From Phytopythium helicoides (lineage: Eukaryota > Oomycota > Peronosporomycetes > Pythiales > Pythiaceae), in assembly GCA_024867545.1 (NCBI GenBank), contig JANFNE010000031.1, positions 663,538 through 727,537 of the forward strand: 64,000 nt of DNA, in the 5' to 3' direction. The notes beneath the pieces were generated by a model. That model made no database searches and was not told the DNA's origin. It worked only from the letters and a program-made list of their open reading frames with translations. The position numbers were made by a program, and so were the translations under genes. This document shows positions 52,068 to 63,619 of the stretch, one piece after another (within the stretch, counting starts at the first letter, position 1; each line of letters opens with the position of its first letter).

Positions 52068-53129
52068 CTAGAGGAAGCGCTCGCGAATAGCGTAGAAGAA
52101 GTCGGGTTCCCACAGCTTCGGCTTGAACTGCACAATCGCGTCAATCTCGGCCTTGACCTCGGGCGTCAACTTGTCCACCACCGACAGCGCCTTGACCGTC
52201 TCCTCCAGCTGCGCCGAGTTGCGTGCACCAAGCAGGACGCTCGAGACGTTCTCGTTCGAGACGCACCAGGCGATGGCAAGCTGAGCGAGCGTGCAGCCGA
52301 GTCTGGTAGCGATGGGAGCAAGCTGACGCACAATGGCGACCTTCTCGTCTAGGTCGGGCATGAACGATCGGAACGTCTGGTTGGTCGTAAGGCGCGAGTC
52401 CGCCGGCGAGGTGTCGTTGTTGTACTTGCCAGTCAGAACACCGCTGTAGAGAGGCGACCAGACAGTGAGACCGAGCTTGCGCGTCTTGATGAGATCGGCG
52501 TACTGGAATTCCACCTTCGACCGCTCGAGCAGGTTGTACTGTGGCTGCTCGACGATGGGTCGCACGAGTCCGAGACGATCCGCAATGGCGCAAGCCTCCT
52601 GGATGTCGGCAGGAGGCCACTCGCTGGTTCCCCAGTAGAACGTCCACCCCTGGTCGATGATGAAGTTCATGGCTCGGACCACTTCCTCGATCGGCGTGCA
52701 CTTGTCAGGTCGATGGCAGAAGAGCACGTCGACATTCTCGAGCTGAAGCTTCTTGAGCGAGGTCTTCATTCCCTCGATGAGGTGTTTGCGGCTGAGACCC
52801 TGGCCGTTGGGACCGGGGGCGAAGGCGTTGAAGCCCTTGGTCCCGTTGCATAGCTTGGTACTGATGACGAGGTCTTCACGCTCCCACAAGCCGTCTTGAA
52901 TGCCCTTCTTGATGGCACTGCCGAGCAGCACCTCTGCGTTGCCGTCATCGTAGTTCTCGGCGGTGTCGAAGAAGTTGATGCCATGCGCGTACGCCGTCTT
53001 GACGATCTCATACCAAGCGTCGGCGGTTTGGTTGGGGTTTGCAATCATCCATGATCCGAGCGCGAGCTTGGAGACTAGGAGCCCAGAGTCACCGAGGAAT
53101 CGGTAGGTCATCTTGGTGTTGGTCGACAT
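52068..53129 (-). CDS. Aldo/keto reductase, Kv-beta/AKR6-like (copy 7)
   Basis: Complete 353-residue copy with R10 and T252. One base is missing ~160 bp upstream of the ATG (cttgagtaca, where others have cttgtagtaca), which breaks the open upstream extension seen in other copies. This is evidence that the extension is not coding. Confidence 0.92.
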   Translation of the reverse strand: MSTNTKMTYRFLGDSGLLVSKLALGSWMIANPNQTADAWYEIVKTAYAHGINFFDTAENYDDGNAEVLLGSAIKKGIQDGLWEREDLVISTKLCNGTKGFNAFAPGPNGQGLSRKHLIEGMKTSLKKLQLENVDVLFCHRPDKCTPIEEVVRAMNFIIDQGWTFYWGTSEWPPADIQEACAIADRLGLVRPIVEQPQYNLLERSKVEFQYADLIKTRKLGLTVWSPLYSGVLTGKYNNDTSPADSRLTTNQTFRSFMPDLDEKVAIVRQLAPIATRLGCTLAQLAIAWCVSNENVSSVLLGARNSAQLEETVKALSVVDKLTPEVKAEIDAIVQFKPKLWEPDFFYAIRERFL

Positions 53130-53646
53130 GGCTGGCGAGCAGAGGAGGGGAGGAGAGGAGAGAAAGAGAGAAGTGGCTTGTGCTCTTCGAAGCGAGTTGA
53201 GGAATGAGATCTTGCCGAGACTTGTTTGTGTGCGAGACCAAGTGTTGGTGTTGGAACGCGCACGCCTATCCCAGGTGGTTGTCTGACCTTGAGTACACAC
53301 TGTAGCTGATGATCACCCAGGCAGGTCGAATTGGTGATGTGATTTGTCATACTGAAATGTAGGTTATCGGGGAGCAGTAGTACCGGTACTGTGAGGGCTC
53401 ACCATTCAGGACAGTGAGCTCCGTAATCCCCGTAATCGTCGACGCTCGCCAGCGAACGATTGTTCCGATTACTGGATGTGGACTTATCCGTTGCCGCTCC
53501 ATTCTCGCTCGACCATGCCGCGAGATCCTCGCTTTGGTCTTTACTTGCAGTTTTGCTTGCTCATGAGCCTCCTCTTCGCTCGCCCACTCGCCAATTTGGC
53601 AGCTTCCCGCCGTCTCAAGCTCCAGCCCAATCACCTTCTCTCCACC
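53130..53646. promoter_or_regulatory. Shared divergent promoter, AKR / GST
   Basis: Same as 48207-48724, apart from the one-base deletion near 53291 and a substitution near 53475. Confidence 0.5.
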
Positions 53647-54585
53647 ATGGCAGCCCCTTACCGCTCGTACATCAAACCTGAAGCTGATGCTGAGTTCCCA
53701 GCTGAAGTTGGTCGCTACCACCTCTACGTCGCCTATACTTGCCCGTTCGCCTCCCGAGCTCTCTCCGCTCGCAACCTCAAGGGCCTCGAGGATGTCATTG
53801 GCCTCTCGGTTGCTCACCCCATTTTCAACAAGACCAAGCCAAACGACCCGGAGGACTCACATCTCGGATGGACGTTCATGGACCCTGCGACGGAGCCCAC
53901 GCTCACGGCTGTCAACGGCGAGACGTACTCGACGGATGGCTGCATCCCGGACACGGTGAACCATGTGCGCTACGTGCGCGATCTGTACGAGTTGGTGGAC
54001 AAGGAGCCGCGTCGCTATACAGTGCCGATCCTATGGGACACGAAGAAGCGGGCGATCGTGTCGAACGAGTCTGCGGACATTCTTCGCATGCTGAACACGG
54101 GATTCCGCGAGCTGGTGCCGTCGGACTTGGACCTTGTGCCAGCTGACCTCGAGAAGGAGCTTAACGAGGTCAATGACGGTATCGTTGCCGAGCTCGGCGC
54201 TGGCTACTTCGGGGCCCTCTTCGCCAAGGACGAGGAGGCCAAGAAGGCAGCTGAGGACCGAGGTCGTGTTGCTCTCGAGAAGTTCGATGCTCTGTTGGCT
54301 ACTAAGCGCTACCTCGTCGGCGATAGCATCACGGAGGCGGACGTCCGCGTGTTCCACACTCTCATCCGTCTGGACGTGAGTTTGACGAAGGAGAACCACG
54401 CGAGACTGACCCAGCACGAGAACATCGTGAACTACCTGCGGGACCTGTACCAGACTCCGGCGCTTAAGGCGACTGTATGCTGGGACCACCTCAGGGTGGG
54501 ACCCCGCAACCACCACCCGGATTCGCCCATTGCGCAGGGTCCTTTTATTGACTATGAGGTGCCGCACAACCGCGCCACGTTGTGA
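53647..54585 (+). CDS. Glutathionyl-hydroquinone reductase-type GST, intact (copy 4)
   Basis: 312 residues with the catalytic TCPFA motif in frame with the rest. No amino-acid difference from the copy at 48725 was noticed. Upstream in-frame ATGs exist as in that copy. Confidence 0.9.
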   Translation: MAAPYRSYIKPEADAEFPAEVGRYHLYVAYTCPFASRALSARNLKGLEDVIGLSVAHPIFNKTKPNDPEDSHLGWTFMDPATEPTLTAVNGETYSTDGCIPDTVNHVRYVRDLYELVDKEPRRYTVPILWDTKKRAIVSNESADILRMLNTGFRELVPSDLDLVPADLEKELNEVNDGIVAELGAGYFGALFAKDEEAKKAAEDRGRVALEKFDALLATKRYLVGDSITEADVRVFHTLIRLDVSLTKENHARLTQHENIVNYLRDLYQTPALKATVCWDHLRVGPRNHHPDSPIAQGPFIDYEVPHNRATL

Positions 54586-55094
54586 GTGCTGCGTAGGTAG
54601 TCTTTTGGGCAACGGGTCTTTAACTAAAGATTCCGCTCGTGTATGCAACGTACATGCACTGTTGTCGGTCACGGACAACAAACGTCAACGATTTCCTCAC
54701 TGATTCGTACAGACTCCCTCGGCGCGCCAGTATCTCCTTTGATTACAATCACTTTATAACTTTGCTGCTTTTCCGCGGCTATTGCTTTAGCGGCTCGTTG
54801 AAAAGTCAGTTTCTAAACTATCATCTTAATCCCCCCCCCCCCCCTCCAAGCTTGGGCAGTAACGCCAACGCGCAATGCAGCACATGAGGCCTCACCAACT
54901 TTCGCCAGCTCGCCAAATGAACCTGAAGCGCAGTAAGGAATGCTCACAGCAAGTGCATTGCTGCACCAACTTCTTCAACCCTGCAAACATTCGAATGTTC
55001 ACTTACCGGTACTAGAACCGGTACCATGTGTTTGAAAGGAACAAGGAGGAACTGGAGACCGTGGAGGTCAGAACGGCATTTCCTGAGCGACGAA
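54586..55094. other. GST / M96-B intergenic with 14-base C run
   Basis: As 49664-50187, with the C run at 54831-54844. No gene was seen. Confidence 0.6.
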
Positions 55095-56336
55095 ATGCGC
55101 GACGACGACGTGGAAATGACGAGAGTGGGCTCCGGCTCGACGGACGGCGGAGACTCATCTCCCACGGCCCAGACCGGCGAGAGCCCCAAGCAGAGAACCA
55201 AGCACACGTACGTCTTGCGCAAGGTGCGGAGGTTTGTCGATTAAAGCGGAGAAGTGCGCAAAGAGGAGAGGTGACACGTGAGCAACGCCTCAGGAGGAGA
55301 AGGAGAGGCTGATGAAGGAACTCGAGCAGCTGCAGATTAAGCTGCAGCAATTGCAGAACGCCGAGAGACAGCAGCCACCGAGTTTGCTGCAGCAGGAGCT
55401 CCAGACGTCGCTGCTGCGGGACGCCGTGAGGATGCAGCAGCTCTTGCTCGTCAATGTTCAGTCCGCCGTCTCCGGCTTCGTGGTGCGTCTACATATCTGT
55501 GCATCCCTGTGGCGACAATGGTTTGGCTGATTGTGTCCGCACTGACGTCGCAGAGTGCGCAAGAAGCCGTTCCGCACGAGGTGACCATCTGTCTCGGCGA
55601 AGACCCTGTGCATCGCCGTGAGGCACTTGTTGTTGCCAAGCGGAAGAAGATTCACTCTGCTCTGGCTTATCTGACCGAGCGCACTCGCTTCCTGGACCCG
55701 TTTCGTCCATTTTCAGAGACCTCTCGCTACTTGCTTGAAGGAGGAGACTATTATGCTCTTCATTTTGATCAAACGCCCTTTGACTCTTCGAAGGTTTCCG
55801 CTCGTCAAGTCTACGACGCGATTATCGCATGTTGCTCGAACCTGGAGATGCGTGTAACGGACGTGCTGGGAGAAATTACAACCCGCGATGAAATTGACTA
55901 CGGTGTCGACGGGATCCAGCAGAGCCGATATGAGGCATCCACGTCGTGTGGTATTCCACTAGAGATTAACACTGTCACATTCCAAGAATTCACGCATCGA
56001 AGCGACGAATATGGAGGCGGTGGGCCTTTTGGCGTGTTTACTGCCGACTTCGTTGATACGGATGCGTTGTATCCGTATCGGCCACACCACTGCATTCGGC
56101 ACGACGTTACTGCGGTGCTCACTGTTCGCATGCATACGCAGAAACAGTTCAACCCAGTAACCGGACGTGAAGACGACGAGAGCGTTGTAGTGTGGACGCG
56201 CTCGTGTATGTGGAAGCAGCATCGCACCGAAACTTCGACGCCTCCCTTGGTGGAACACACTCTTCGCGAATTACTTGGGAGATGGGGAGATGTAACGATG
56301 TCCTCCGTGCTAGAGCAAGTCTACCATCACCAGTGA
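55095..56336 (+). CDS. M96-like START-domain protein, type B (copy 7)
   Basis: Exons 55095-55223 (or from 55026), 55294-55482 and 55554-56336; 366 residues, with the same predicted protein as the copies at 5687 and 12746. It differs from its direct neighbour at 50188, so variant distribution does not follow position in the array. Confidence 0.82.
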
Positions 56337-56971
56337 GTTGTGTGAGAACATGATTCGATACATCATTAGGAGCCCTTCAAAGCAGATTTATCTTTTTGGG
56401 GTCACTTGCACCTTGTTTATTTCGTGCGCGGCATTTTGTGTTTCTCATTCGATCGCGCGTTGGGGGCAGCAGCACATCATTCATCGATTAGGAGCCAGGC
56501 TGGGGTTCTCGCGTAGAAATGGCCCCCTAGGCAGCTCAGGGATAAGAGTTGGTGGATTAACACCGAAGGCGAGCCATGAGGCCGAACTTATTGACCCAAG
56601 TCTAATGATACTTGAGGCCGACGTAGGAGGTCTTGAATGAACTGCTCCTATTGCAACATCTACCCTATGAGCAATCGCGTTTCTGGGCTGAGAAAGACCA
56701 GGATGAGCCCGAACAACCATAGCTGATGTCACAATGTGGTCACTCATCCGATCCACTCAGGATTATCATCCTCCTTCCATGTCGCGACACCAGACAGCAC
56801 TCTGTCAATGCGAAAGCTAGACTGTGTTTCTTTTCTTTTCGGAATGAACCTCAGTGCATTATCATCTGAAAAAAAGAAAGAAAGACATGAAAGGCAGACC
56901 TCAAGAAAGCGAGCTAAAACCAGCAAACACCCTTCTGTATCTGGGGTCACCGTATGAACATTGCATTCCCC
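56337..56971. other. M96-B / AKR intergenic, as 5049-5686
   Basis: Reverse copy of 5049-5686. The pyrimidine tract is one repeat shorter. The small membrane-protein frame is at 56350-56640. Confidence 0.5.
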
Positions 56972-58033
56972 CTAGAGGAAGCGCTCGCGAATAGCGTAGA
57001 AGAAGTCGGGTTCCCACAGCTTCGGCTTGAACTGCACAATCGCGTCAATCTCGGCCTTGACCTCGGGCGTCAACTTGTCCACCACCGACAGCGCCTTGAC
57101 CGTCTCCTCCAGCTGCGCCGAGTTGCGTGCACCAAGCAGGACGCTCGAGACGTTCTCGTTCGAGACGCACCAGGCGATGGCAAGCTGAGCGAGCGTGCAG
57201 CCGAGTCTGGTAGCGATGGGAGCAAGCTGACGCACAATGGCGACCTTCTCGTCTAGGTCGGGCATGAACGATCGGAACATCTGGTTGGTCGTAAGGCGCG
57301 AGTCCGCCGGCGAGGTGTCGTTGTTGTACTTGCCAGTCAGAACACCGCTGTAGAGAGGCGACCAGACAGTGAGACCGAGCTTGCGCGTCTTGATGAGATC
57401 GGCGTACTGGAATTCCACCTTCGACCGCTCGAGCAGGTTGTACTGTGGCTGCTCGACGATGGGTCGCACGAGTCCGAGACGATCCGCAATGGCGCAAGCC
57501 TCCTGGATGTCGGCAGGAGGCCACTCGCTGGTTCCCCAGTAGAACGTCCACCCCTGGTCGATGATGAAGTTCATGGCTCGGACCACTTCCTCGATCGGCG
57601 TGCACTTGTCAGGTCGATGGCAGAAGAGCACGTCGACATTCTCGAGCTGAAGCTTCTTGAGCGAGGTCTTCATTCCCTCGATGAGGTGTTTGCGGCTGAG
57701 ACCCTGGCCGTTGGGACCGGGGGCGAAGGCGTTGAAGCCCTTGGTCCCGTTGCATAGCTTGGTACTGATGACGAGGTCTTCACGCTCCCACAAGCCGTCT
57801 TGAATGCCCTTCTTGATGGCACTGCCGAGCAGCACCTCTGCGTTGCCGTCATCGTAGTTCTCGGCGGTGTCGAAGAAGTTGATGCCATGCGCGTACGCCG
57901 TCTTGACGATCTCATACCAAGCGTCGGCGGTTTGGTTGGGGTTTGCAATCATCCATGATCCGAGCGCGAGCTTGGAGACTAGGAGCCCAGAGTCACCGAG
58001 GAATCGGTAGGTCATCTTGGTGTTGGTCGACAT
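56972..58033 (-). CDS. Aldo/keto reductase, Kv-beta/AKR6-like (copy 8)
   Basis: Complete 353-residue copy with R10 and M252, as expected for an alpha block. A ~10-base insertion (ttattcaggg) ~200 bp upstream removes the distal upstream ATG, again arguing for MSTNTK as the true start. Confidence 0.92.
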   Translation of the reverse strand: MSTNTKMTYRFLGDSGLLVSKLALGSWMIANPNQTADAWYEIVKTAYAHGINFFDTAENYDDGNAEVLLGSAIKKGIQDGLWEREDLVISTKLCNGTKGFNAFAPGPNGQGLSRKHLIEGMKTSLKKLQLENVDVLFCHRPDKCTPIEEVVRAMNFIIDQGWTFYWGTSEWPPADIQEACAIADRLGLVRPIVEQPQYNLLERSKVEFQYADLIKTRKLGLTVWSPLYSGVLTGKYNNDTSPADSRLTTNQMFRSFMPDLDEKVAIVRQLAPIATRLGCTLAQLAIAWCVSNENVSSVLLGARNSAQLEETVKALSVVDKLTPEVKAEIDAIVQFKPKLWEPDFFYAIRERFL

Positions 58034-58439
58034 GGCTGGCGAGCAGAGGAGGGGAGGAGAGGAGAGAAAGAGAGAAGTGGCTTGTGCTCTTCGAAGCGAG
58101 TTGAGGAATGAGATCTTGCCGAGACTTGTTTGTGTGCGAGACCAAGTGTTGGTGTTGGAACGCGCACGCCTATCCCAGGTGGTTGTCTGACCTTGTAGTA
58201 CACACTGTAGCTGATGATCACCCAGGCAGGTCGATTATTCAGGGATTGGTGATGTGATTTGTCATACTGAAATGTAGGTTATTGGGGAGCAGTAGTACCG
58301 GTACTGTGAGGGCTCACCATTCAGGACAGTGAGCTCCGTAATCCCCGTAATCGTCGACGCTCGCCAGCGAACGATTGTTCCGATTACAGTCCACGTGTAG
58401 GATGTTCAACGTGAAGCTCACTTCTGGAGAAGCACGGAA
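58034..58439. promoter_or_regulatory. Shared divergent promoter, AKR / M96-A
   Basis: Reverse copy of 3591-3986 with a ~10-base insertion near 58235. Confidence 0.5.
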
Positions 58440-59654
58440 ATGCCCAACGGTTACGTGGAGATAGTTCCCGGTCCAGGCTCTGCGTTAATGGACGACAGCG
58501 AGTCTCCCAGGAAACAAAAGCCGACGTACATACTGCGCAGGGTGGGTGCCATTTAAAGTGACGAAATGGTATCGGCTGCACGTGTGACGTATGCACGATG
58601 CAATTGCTGGTTTAGGAAGAAAAGGAGAGGCTGATGAAGGAACTCGAGCAGCTGCAGATTAAGCTGCAGCAATTGCAGAACGCCGAGAGACAGCAGCCAC
58701 CGAGTTTGCTGCAGCAGGAGCTCCAGACGTCGCTGCTGCGGGACGCCGTGAGGATGCAGCAGCTCTTGCTCGTCAATGTTCAGTCCGCCGTCTCCGGCTT
58801 CGTGGTGCGTCTACATATCTGTGCATCCCTGTGGCGACAATGGTTTGGCTGATTGTGTCCGCACTGACGTCGCAGAGTGCGCAAGAAGCCGTTCCGCACG
58901 AGGTGACCATCTGTCTCGGCGAAGACCCTGTGCATCGCCGTGAGGCACTTGTTGTTGCCAAGCGGAAGAAGATTCACTCTGCTCTGGCTTATCTGACCGA
59001 GCGCACTCGCTTCCTGGACCCGTTTCGTCCATTTTCAGAGACCTCTCGCTACTTGCTTGAAGGAGGAGACTTCTGCGTGTCTTGTTTCGACAGAGTGCCG
59101 TTCATTGCTTCCCGTTTCAGTGTTCGTCAGATCTACGACGCAATAGTTTCCTATTCTCAAATATGGAGATGAAAGTCACAGACCTGCTTGGTGACATCAC
59201 AACGTGTGACGAGACCGACTACGGTGTCGACGGGATCCAGCAGAGCCGATATGAGTCATTCACGTCGTGTGGTATCCCACTAGAGATGAACACTGTCAAG
59301 TTCCAAGAATTCACGTTTCGAAGCGAAGAGCTTGGCGGCAATGGACCTCTTGGCGTGTTTGCAATGGACTTCGTAGACTTGGACGAGCTGCATCCCTATC
59401 GACCACACCAGTGTGTTCGCCTTGATATCACAACTGTGATGGCTGTCTCCATTCACACGCGGAAGCAACTCAACCCTTCGACTGGGCGTGAGGAAGATGA
59501 GACTGTTGTGGTTTGGACTTGCTCTTACTTTGGGAAGCAGCGTTGCCCCGCGACTCCTTTGCCCCCGCTGGTGGAGCACACTCTTCGCGAACAACTTGGA
59601 AGGTGGGGCGCGGTGATGATGACTTCAGTGCTGGAGCAAATCTACAGTGTGTAA
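58440..59654 (+). pseudogene. M96-like START-domain protein, type A, frameshifted (copy 8)
   Basis: Exons 58440-58541, 58616-58804 and 58876-59654. One base is missing in exon 3 near 59153 (cctattctcaa, where others have cctatttctcaa), so the START-like domain is cut after IVSYS and the rest continues in another frame. The coiled coil has Leu (MKELEQ) as in copy 1. It could be a true lesion or a consensus error, since other single-base indels occur nearby. Confidence 0.8.
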
Positions 59655-60212
59655 TCGTCCAGAAGAGATCCAGAGGAGTCTGTGCGAGCCGCCATGCAAT
59701 TCGCTAAAAATCGCATCTACAGCGCCATGCGATTCGCTGAAAAAATGATAACAATGTGACACTCCGACTTTGTATGCGCGTTCATTTGTGTGCGCGCCGC
59801 ACAAAATATGTCGTGCTTATTTCGGAACGATAGCCATAAAAATGTTTCGGAACGATAGCCATAAAAATGGTACCTTTAATCCAGAAGAGATGCCTAAATA
59901 GGGTCTGTCTGGAAAAACGGAGCAGCGCCACAGCCAAGAACGCACTTGAGCAGACCACCGCACCAAACAGGAAGCCAAACACGTCCAGGGTGTTGCCATT
60001 CTCACCCGTCCTAGTATTTTTGTGATGCCAGCAACGGTGACGAATGCGCGCAACAGCCCCAGATATGCAGGCAGAAACTTCAACGTTCAAGTGTGCATGG
60101 GAAGCAACTTGTTGTTGTATTTGCAACTCGTAGTGTGTTGCATGTTAGCATTGCAGAGGGAACGAGGTTTGTATGGGTTTACCCTCTCTGCGTCCAAGCC
60201 CGACCTTTTTCT
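59655..60212. other. Convergent 3' intergenic, as 1817-2374
   Basis: Reverse copy of 1817-2374. No gene was supported. Confidence 0.5.
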
Positions 60213-61435
60213 TCAAGGCAGGTCTTGGATCTTGACGACCACCTTGCCGATGTTCTTCCGCGCCATCACGTAGTCCAGTGCGTCGGGAACGCTGGTGAGC
60301 CCGTCGAACTTGACGTCGTCCATTCCGTACCGCAGCTCTCCCTTCTCGAACATCTCCAGCACCTTTGGGCGGAGTCTCTCCACGGGTTCAGGGTACGCCG
60401 TCAGACTAATGCCTCGGATCGAAGCACACTTGGAGATCAGCGGCGGAAGCACATCGTTTAGCGTCGCCCCCTCCTTCTTCTTACTACTCTCCGAAGCGGT
60501 GGAAGCACTGGAGTCACCCGGAGCGCTGTAATCTGACGTCGTCCCAAACGCAATGACGCGGCCGTGCATAGCGAGGTGGGGAACGAGCGAGGCCAGCAAA
60601 TCGCCGCCGACGCTGTCGAAGAGGAGGTTGATCCCGCTGGGATATTCCTTCCTCAGGACCTCACTCACGTCTTCCACCGAGTAGTTAATGACACGGTCGC
60701 ACCCCAGGGCTGTCAAGAAATCCGCCTTTTTGGCGGAGCTCGTCATCCCGATGACCGTGTTGCCGGCATTCTTGGCGAGCTGGACGACATATTGGCCTGT
60801 GCCGCCGGCTGCTGCAGTCACGAATACCGTCTCACCCGTTTTCATCTCGCCGGCCTCTTCCAGTGACGCTAGCGCCCAGACCGCTGACGTGATCGACATG
60901 GTCTCCGCTTCGCTGGACGGTGTTTTGACGAGCACTTGGGCAGGCACGAGGTTGTATTCGGCAAATGCGCCAGGGGCTGTGTTACACCACCACCACCCGC
61001 CACATGCGATCAAATCGTCTGTGAGAACGCCATTCGCTCGACTCAATGCTGAAATTCTCACAAAACTTACCGATGTACGTCACACTCTCACCAACAGCGA
61101 CGGAGTTCACGCCCTCGCCAACTTCAGTAACGACACCAACTAGAGAAGAAGCGCACACACCCATAAAGATACTTGTCAACCGGGGTTCTAGGACGGCAAA
61201 CAATCGAGCCGGCTGACGTGTTACCTGCTTCAAGACCAGCTGTGAACGGCAGCTCCTGCCGCCGGACGAAACGGTTCTCCAGGACGAGCACGTCGTAGGC
61301 AGCCACGCACGCTGACGTGTTCTTCACGACGACGTGGCCGGGCGTGGCACTTGGGATCGGGAGTTCAACGACCTTGCCAGCGGTGCCGTAGTCGTCGGAG
61401 GGTTCAGTCACTCGGAGGGCCTTGTAGGTCGGCAT
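60213..61435 (-). CDS. Quinone/enone oxidoreductase, PTGR3/ZADH2-like (copy 4)
   Basis: Exons 61225-61435, 61071-61139 and 60213-60976; intact 347-residue protein. It is head to head with the damaged copy 5 across the flipped spacer. Confidence 0.88.
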
Positions 61436-62395
61436 GGTGTCGCGATGCAGACACTTGGCTTGGAGTTTGGTGTTTCGGGGTTGAGCTGTTGAGCTTCGAG
61501 GAGTAAATTGGAAAGTGGGGTGGCCGCACAGCTGGGACGAGGCCAAGCAGCCTTGCTGCAAGCCGTCTCAATGAACGGTGCAGTAATTGATCGACGATCG
61601 AGCTCGTGCTCGATACTAAGTTGATCTCCTTCATAACACTTCTCTTCAGAGTGTGTTGAGCGGTATCCAACACTTCAGTCACTTTAGACAGTACTGGACG
61701 CACTGAATAATCCGGCCTGTGACGTGACTGAAAATCGCGTAAACCATGCGGGGCTGCTGGTTGCCGTTGTGGTTCCTGTAGACCTCCTCATCGTCGATGG
61801 AGACGAGTATGGAAAGGGCCTTGAAGCAGAAAAAGAAATGTTGACTGTCATTGTACGCATTGGACATCGTTCGTAGGGCTGATGCAATGTTGGAGACTTG
61901 TCAATGATGTAGTTTGACATGGAGTCACTGGCTGAGGCTCTATCCATCGACGCGGAAGTGTGGAGCGTCGAACTCATAGATCAAATTGTTCGTAGACAAT
62001 ATACTTCATCTGAACGGTTTAGTATTGTCTCCATCGACGATGAGGAGGTCTACAAGAACCACAACGGCAACCAGCAGCCCCGCATGGTTTACGCGATTTT
62101 CAGTCACGTCACAGGCCGGATTATTCAGTGCGTCCAGTACTGTCTGAAGTGACTGAAGTGTTGGATACCGCTCAACACACTCTGAAGAGAAGTGTTATGA
62201 AGGAGATCAACTTAGTATCGAGCACGAGCTCGATCGTCGATCAATTACTGCACCGTTCATTGAGACGGCTTGCAGCAAGGCTGCTTGGCCTCGTCCCAGC
62301 TGTGCGGCCACCCCACTTTCCAATTTACTCCTCGAAGCTCAACAGCTCAACCCCGAAACACCAAACTCCAAGCCAAGTGTCTGCATCGCGACACC
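61436..62395. other. Second palindrome centre, spacer in opposite orientation
   Basis: Arms meet at ~61805 and ~62027. The ~221-base spacer is the reverse complement of 41378-41599, so the frame MESLAEALSIDAEVW...VSIDDEEVY now reads on the plus strand (61919-62152). The outer parts are QOR promoters/5' UTRs. Confidence 0.6.
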
Positions 62396-63619
62396 ATGCC
62401 GACCTACAAGGCCCTCCGAGTGACTGAACCCTCCGACGACTACGGCACCGCTGGCAAGGTCGTTGAACTCCCGATCCCAAGTGCCACGCCCGGCCACGTC
62501 CGTCGTGAAGAACACGTCAGCGTGCGTGGCTGCCTACGACGTGCTCGTCCTGGAGAACCGTTTCGTCCGGCGGCAGGAGCTGCCGTTCACAGCTGGTCTT
62601 GAAGCAGGTAACACGTCAGCCGGCTCGATTGTTTGCCGTCCTAGAACCCCGGTTGACAAGTATCTTTATGGGTGTGTGCGCTTCTTCTCTAGTTGGTGTC
62701 GTTACTGAAGTTGGCGAGGGCGTGAACTCCGTCGCTGTTGGTGAGAGTGTGACGTACATCGGTAAGTTTTGTGAGAATTTCAGCATTGAGTCGAGCGAAT
62801 GGCGTTCTCACAGACGATTTGATCGCATGTGGCGGGTGGTGGTGGTGTAACACAGCCCCTGGCGCATTTGCCGAATACAACCTCGTGCCTGCCCAAGTGC
62901 TCGTCAAAACACCGTCCAGCGAAGCGGAGACCATGTCGATCACGTCAGCGGTCTGGGCGCTAGCGTCACTGGAAGAGGCCGGCGAGATGAAAACGGTGTG
63001 AGACGGTATTCGTGACTGCAGCAGCCGGCGGCACAGGCCAATATGTCGTCCAGCTCGCCAAGAATGCCGGCAACACGGTCATCGGGATGACGAGCTCCGC
63101 CAAAAAGGCGGATTTCTTGACAGCCCTGGGGTGCGACCGTGTCATTAACTACTCGGTGGAAGACGTGAGTGAGGTCCTGAGGAAGGAATATCCAGCGGGA
63201 TCAACCTCCTCTTCGACAGCGTCGGCGGCGATTTGCTGGCCTCGCTCGTTCCCCACCTCGCTATGCACGGCCGCGTCATTGCGTTTGGGACGACGTCAGA
63301 TTACAGCGCTCCGGGTGACTCCAGTGCTTCCACCGCTTCGGAGAGTAGTAAGAAGAAGGAGGGGGCGACGCTAAACGATGTGCTTCCGCCGCTGATCTCC
63401 AAGTGTGCTTCGATCCGAGGCATTAGTCTGACGGCGTACCCTGAACCCGTGGAGAGACTCCGCCCAAAGGTGCTGGAGATGTTCGAGAAGGGAGAGCTGC
63501 GGTACGGAATGGACGACGTCAAGTTCGACGGGCTCACCAGCGTTCCCGACGCACTGGACTACGTGATGGCGCGGAAGAACATCGGCAAGGTGGTCGTCAA
63601 GATCCAAGACCTGCCTTGA
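62396..63619 (+). pseudogene. Quinone/enone oxidoreductase with three single-base indels (copy 5)
   Basis: Exons correspond to 62396-62607, 62693-62761 and 62856-63619. There is one extra base at ~62501 (gtccgtcgtg), one extra at ~62997 (acggtgtgag) and one missing at ~63193 (atatccagc). Each shifts the frame, so no full protein is possible as written. Two more indels follow in the 3' flank. Such clustering at one end looks more like low-quality consensus than ordinary decay. Confidence 0.8.

Larger units (their letters stand above)
47000..61805. repeat. Inverted repeat arm R (reverse complement of 1-17.1 kb)
   Basis: AKR, GST, M96-B, AKR, GST, M96-B, AKR, M96-A, QOR on the strand opposite to the left arm. 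It lacks the 2.15-kb insertion and the GST frameshift. It has its own lesion in M96-A (59.15 kb). Confidence 0.9.
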
